DNA from: Verrucomicrobiota bacterium
GTDB taxonomy: Bacteria; Verrucomicrobiota; Verrucomicrobiia; Verrucomicrobiales; DEV007
Length of the DNA stretch: 7,604 nt
Assembly: GCA_027618625.1 (NCBI GenBank)
Contig: JAQCER010000132.1
Location: 1-7,604, forward strand
Reading direction: 5' to 3'
How positions within the stretch are numbered: the first letter of the stretch is position 1; each line of letters starts with the position of its first letter. Below the pieces are notes generated by a model that searched no databases, was not told the origin of the DNA, and saw nothing but the letters and a program-made list of their open reading frames with translations. This document shows, one piece after another, positions 6,149-7,604 of the stretch. A program made the translations under genes and the position numbers.

Positions 6149-7267
6149 ATGGATCTCCCATTTTATCGCAAAAACAGGCAAATCTCGACTCCACAAGGTG
6201 TCGGACTGGTGCTGGCAGCTCTTGTCTCGGTGATCATGCTGCAACAGCCGGCATCGGCTGAGGACCGACTGCAACTGCAGCCTGAACAGAACATCGTCTT
6301 CGCGGGCAACACGTTTGCCGAGCGCATGGCTCTGTACGGGTATTTCGAAACAGCCCTCTACTGCGCCTATCCGAAGCACAACCTGACGGTGCGCAATCTC
6401 GGCTGGTCGGGCGATGAGGTCGATCTGATGCCGCGGGCCGACAATACCGGATCGTTCGAAGAAAACCTCAGCTGGCACAAGGCGGACGTGGTGATTCTCT
6501 GCTTCGGCATGAACGAATCGTTCGCAGGAAAAGAAGGGCTGGAGCAATGGCGCACGCGTTTGGGCAAATTTGTCAGCGGATTGAATGCGCAACCGTTTAA
6601 TGGCAAGTCCACTCCGAAACTTGTGCTGGTATCGCCGATTTCGCACGAAGACCTGGGTGCCCCGATGCCCACCGCCAAAGCCATCGAGGAGCGCAATGCA
6701 ATTTTGAAAGCGTACACCAATGTAATGGCAGAAGTAGCGGCCGATCAAGGCATCGTGTTCGCTGATTTGTTTGAACCGATGACTGCACAAATGGCGATGG
6801 CAGCAAAGGAAAACAGAACGCTCACCGTGAATGGCATCCATTTGAACGAGCGCGGCTACTTCCATGCCAGTCGCGCGCTGGCGGAGGCGCTTGGATTGGT
6901 CAGCGCGGACACTTCAGCCACCGGGAACGCCGAATCTTTACGGCGCGCGGTGCATGAGAAGAACTACCTTTATCACCTCTGCTGGCGCCCGCTGAACCCG
7001 TACTACATCTGGGGCGGACGCGCCTGGTGCTGGGCGGACGATCAGCCGATGGATGAGCTGGAACAGATCGGGGCACTGGTGCGTCAGCGAGACGAGGCGA
7101 TCTGGAATTCAGACAAGCCGGTGATCGGGGCAGTGTGGGGTCAAATTCCACAAGGAGCGGAAATCTGGGAGGTGCCGGCCAAATTCAACGCCGAACACAT
7201 GCCCAAAAAAGGAGAAGCCATCAGGATGGAATCGGTTCGGCGCAATGGTGCGCGACCCAAACGCTAA
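6149..7267 (+). CDS. Exported SGNH/GDSL-like hydrolase family protein
   Basis: A 372-residue protein with an export signal: basic start, hydrophobic core LVLAALVSVIML (20-31) and a likely cut after PASA (34-37). SGNH hydrolases are usually esterases or acetylesterases on sugars and lipids. Block I is IVFAGNTFAERM (49-60), block II VRNLGWSGDE (81-90), block III CFGMNESF (118-125), block V VNGIHLNERGY (227-237). The canonical GDS is GNT here (53-55) and the DxxH catalytic pair is NGIH (228-231), so the nucleophile and acid positions differ from classical members while the Gly, Asn and His are kept. A C-terminal segment (about 262-325) has the LRRAVHEKNYLYHLCWRP pattern known from PVC relatives. 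The ATG at 6149 is preferred over a TTG at 6116 because it gives a normal signal peptide; neither has a ribosome binding site. A dehydrogenase gene follows after 37 bases, so they probably form an operon. Carbohydrate de-esterification is inferred. Confidence 0.85.
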   Translation: MDLPFYRKNRQISTPQGVGLVLAALVSVIMLQQPASAEDRLQLQPEQNIVFAGNTFAERMALYGYFETALYCAYPKHNLTVRNLGWSGDEVDLMPRADNTGSFEENLSWHKADVVILCFGMNESFAGKEGLEQWRTRLGKFVSGLNAQPFNGKSTPKLVLVSPISHEDLGAPMPTAKAIEERNAILKAYTNVMAEVAADQGIVFADLFEPMTAQMAMAAKENRTLTVNGIHLNERGYFHASRALAEALGLVSADTSATGNAESLRRAVHEKNYLYHLCWRPLNPYYIWGGRAWCWADDQPMDELEQIGALVRQRDEAIWNSDKPVIGAVWGQIPQGAEIWEVPAKFNAEHMPKKGEAIRMESVRRNGARPKR

Positions 7268-7304
7268 CATTGCCCGAAGTTTTTACATTTTTCTCGAATC
7301 ACTC

Positions 7305-7604
7305 ATGAAGCTGATGACTCATTCCCCCACGACGGCTGTGGCGACTCTGACGGTTACTTTTCTTGCCGCTGGCATGACAGTCTCTTTCTCTCAAGATCCC
7401 GCTGCCGAGGCCGTCGAAAAAATCCCGACGGCGCAGGAGCAGCTGAAAAATTTCACCCTGGCCCCGGGCTACGAGGTGAATTTGTTCGCGTCGGAGATTG
7501 ACTCACCACTCTTCAATCCCATCGGCATGGCATTTGATGAGCAGGGCAAGCTGTGGGTGATCACTTCACCAACCTATCCGCACCTCGCTCCCGGCAAAGA
7601 TCCA
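7305..7604 (+). CDS. PVC-type membrane-bound dehydrogenase, N-terminus only (3' end outside the window)
   Basis: The first 100 residues of a longer protein, still open at the window edge. Residues 1-30 include a hydrophobic export segment (about 10-28, TTAVATLTVTFLAAGMTVSF) with likely cleavage near SFS-QD. Residues 47-85 carry the opening of the PVC dehydrogenase domain: LKNFTLAPGYEVNLFASE, then NPIGMAFDEQGKLWVITSPTYP, the first blade of a sorbosone/glucose-dehydrogenase-like beta-propeller. Full-length relatives often continue with HEAT-like repeats and a haem-binding CxxCH cytochrome c domain; those parts are not visible here. Such proteins are thought to oxidise sugars in the periplasm and pass electrons to a cytochrome. 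A second ATG at 7314 is possible, but 7305 gives a basic residue (K2) ahead of the hydrophobic segment. No ribosome binding site is seen. The gene follows the SGNH gene by 37 bases. Confidence 0.85.
   Translation, partial: MKLMTHSPTTAVATLTVTFLAAGMTVSFSQDPAAEAVEKIPTAQEQLKNFTLAPGYEVNLFASEIDSPLFNPIGMAFDEQGKLWVITSPTYPHLAPGKDP

Noticed and set aside
6134..6865. Open frame of 243 codons on the minus strand opposite the SGNH gene
   Set aside because: It mirrors the SGNH blocks on the other strand and has no protein-like motif of its own.

Overview
The window looks like chromosomal DNA from a bacterium of the Planctomycetota-Verrucomicrobiota (PVC) group, most likely a verrucomicrobium. Three things point there. 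A truncated gene at the right end opens like a PVC-type membrane-bound dehydrogenase. It is preceded by an SGNH hydrolase of the kind common in these phyla. The large central gene is a secreted CotH/lamin-tail protein whose C-terminal region carries the aspartate-rich motif typical of verrucomicrobial surface proteins (DPDLDG...LEFALATNP). None of the five gene starts that can be judged has a recognisable Shine-Dalgarno sequence. No mobile element, CRISPR array, tRNA or rRNA was found.

Layout: (1) 1-768, plus strand, the 3' part of a ThuA-like gene whose start lies outside the window. (2) 793-1155, plus strand, a small single-domain cupin gene, 24 bases downstream and probably co-transcribed. 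(3) 1156-1315, a short non-coding gap between convergent genes. (4) 1316-5221, minus strand, a 1301-residue secreted protein with the order signal peptide, lamin-tail domain, jelly-roll module, Ig-like linker, CotH kinase-like domain, second jelly-roll module, second lamin-tail domain, Asp-rich motif, C-terminal beta region. (5) 5222-6148, more than 900 bases with no convincing intact gene. It contains short tandem duplications, a palindrome, a hairpin and one protein-like 54-codon frame that may be the tail of a decayed gene. (6) 6149-7267, plus strand, a secreted SGNH/GDSL-like hydrolase with unusual residues at the catalytic positions. (7) 7305 to the window end, plus strand, the N-terminus of a PVC-type membrane-bound dehydrogenase.

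How the genes may work together: the ThuA-like protein, the SGNH protein and the dehydrogenase belong to families often found together in PVC genomes and thought to act on carbohydrates outside the cytoplasm. A role in sugar or glycoside oxidation and de-esterification is an inference from family context, not something the window proves. The CotH protein is transcribed alone in the opposite direction and looks like an independent cell-surface or secreted protein. I see no clear multi-gene system new to biology. The most notable items are the mirror-like domain order of the CotH protein, the altered catalytic residues of the SGNH protein, and the decayed-looking spacer between them.
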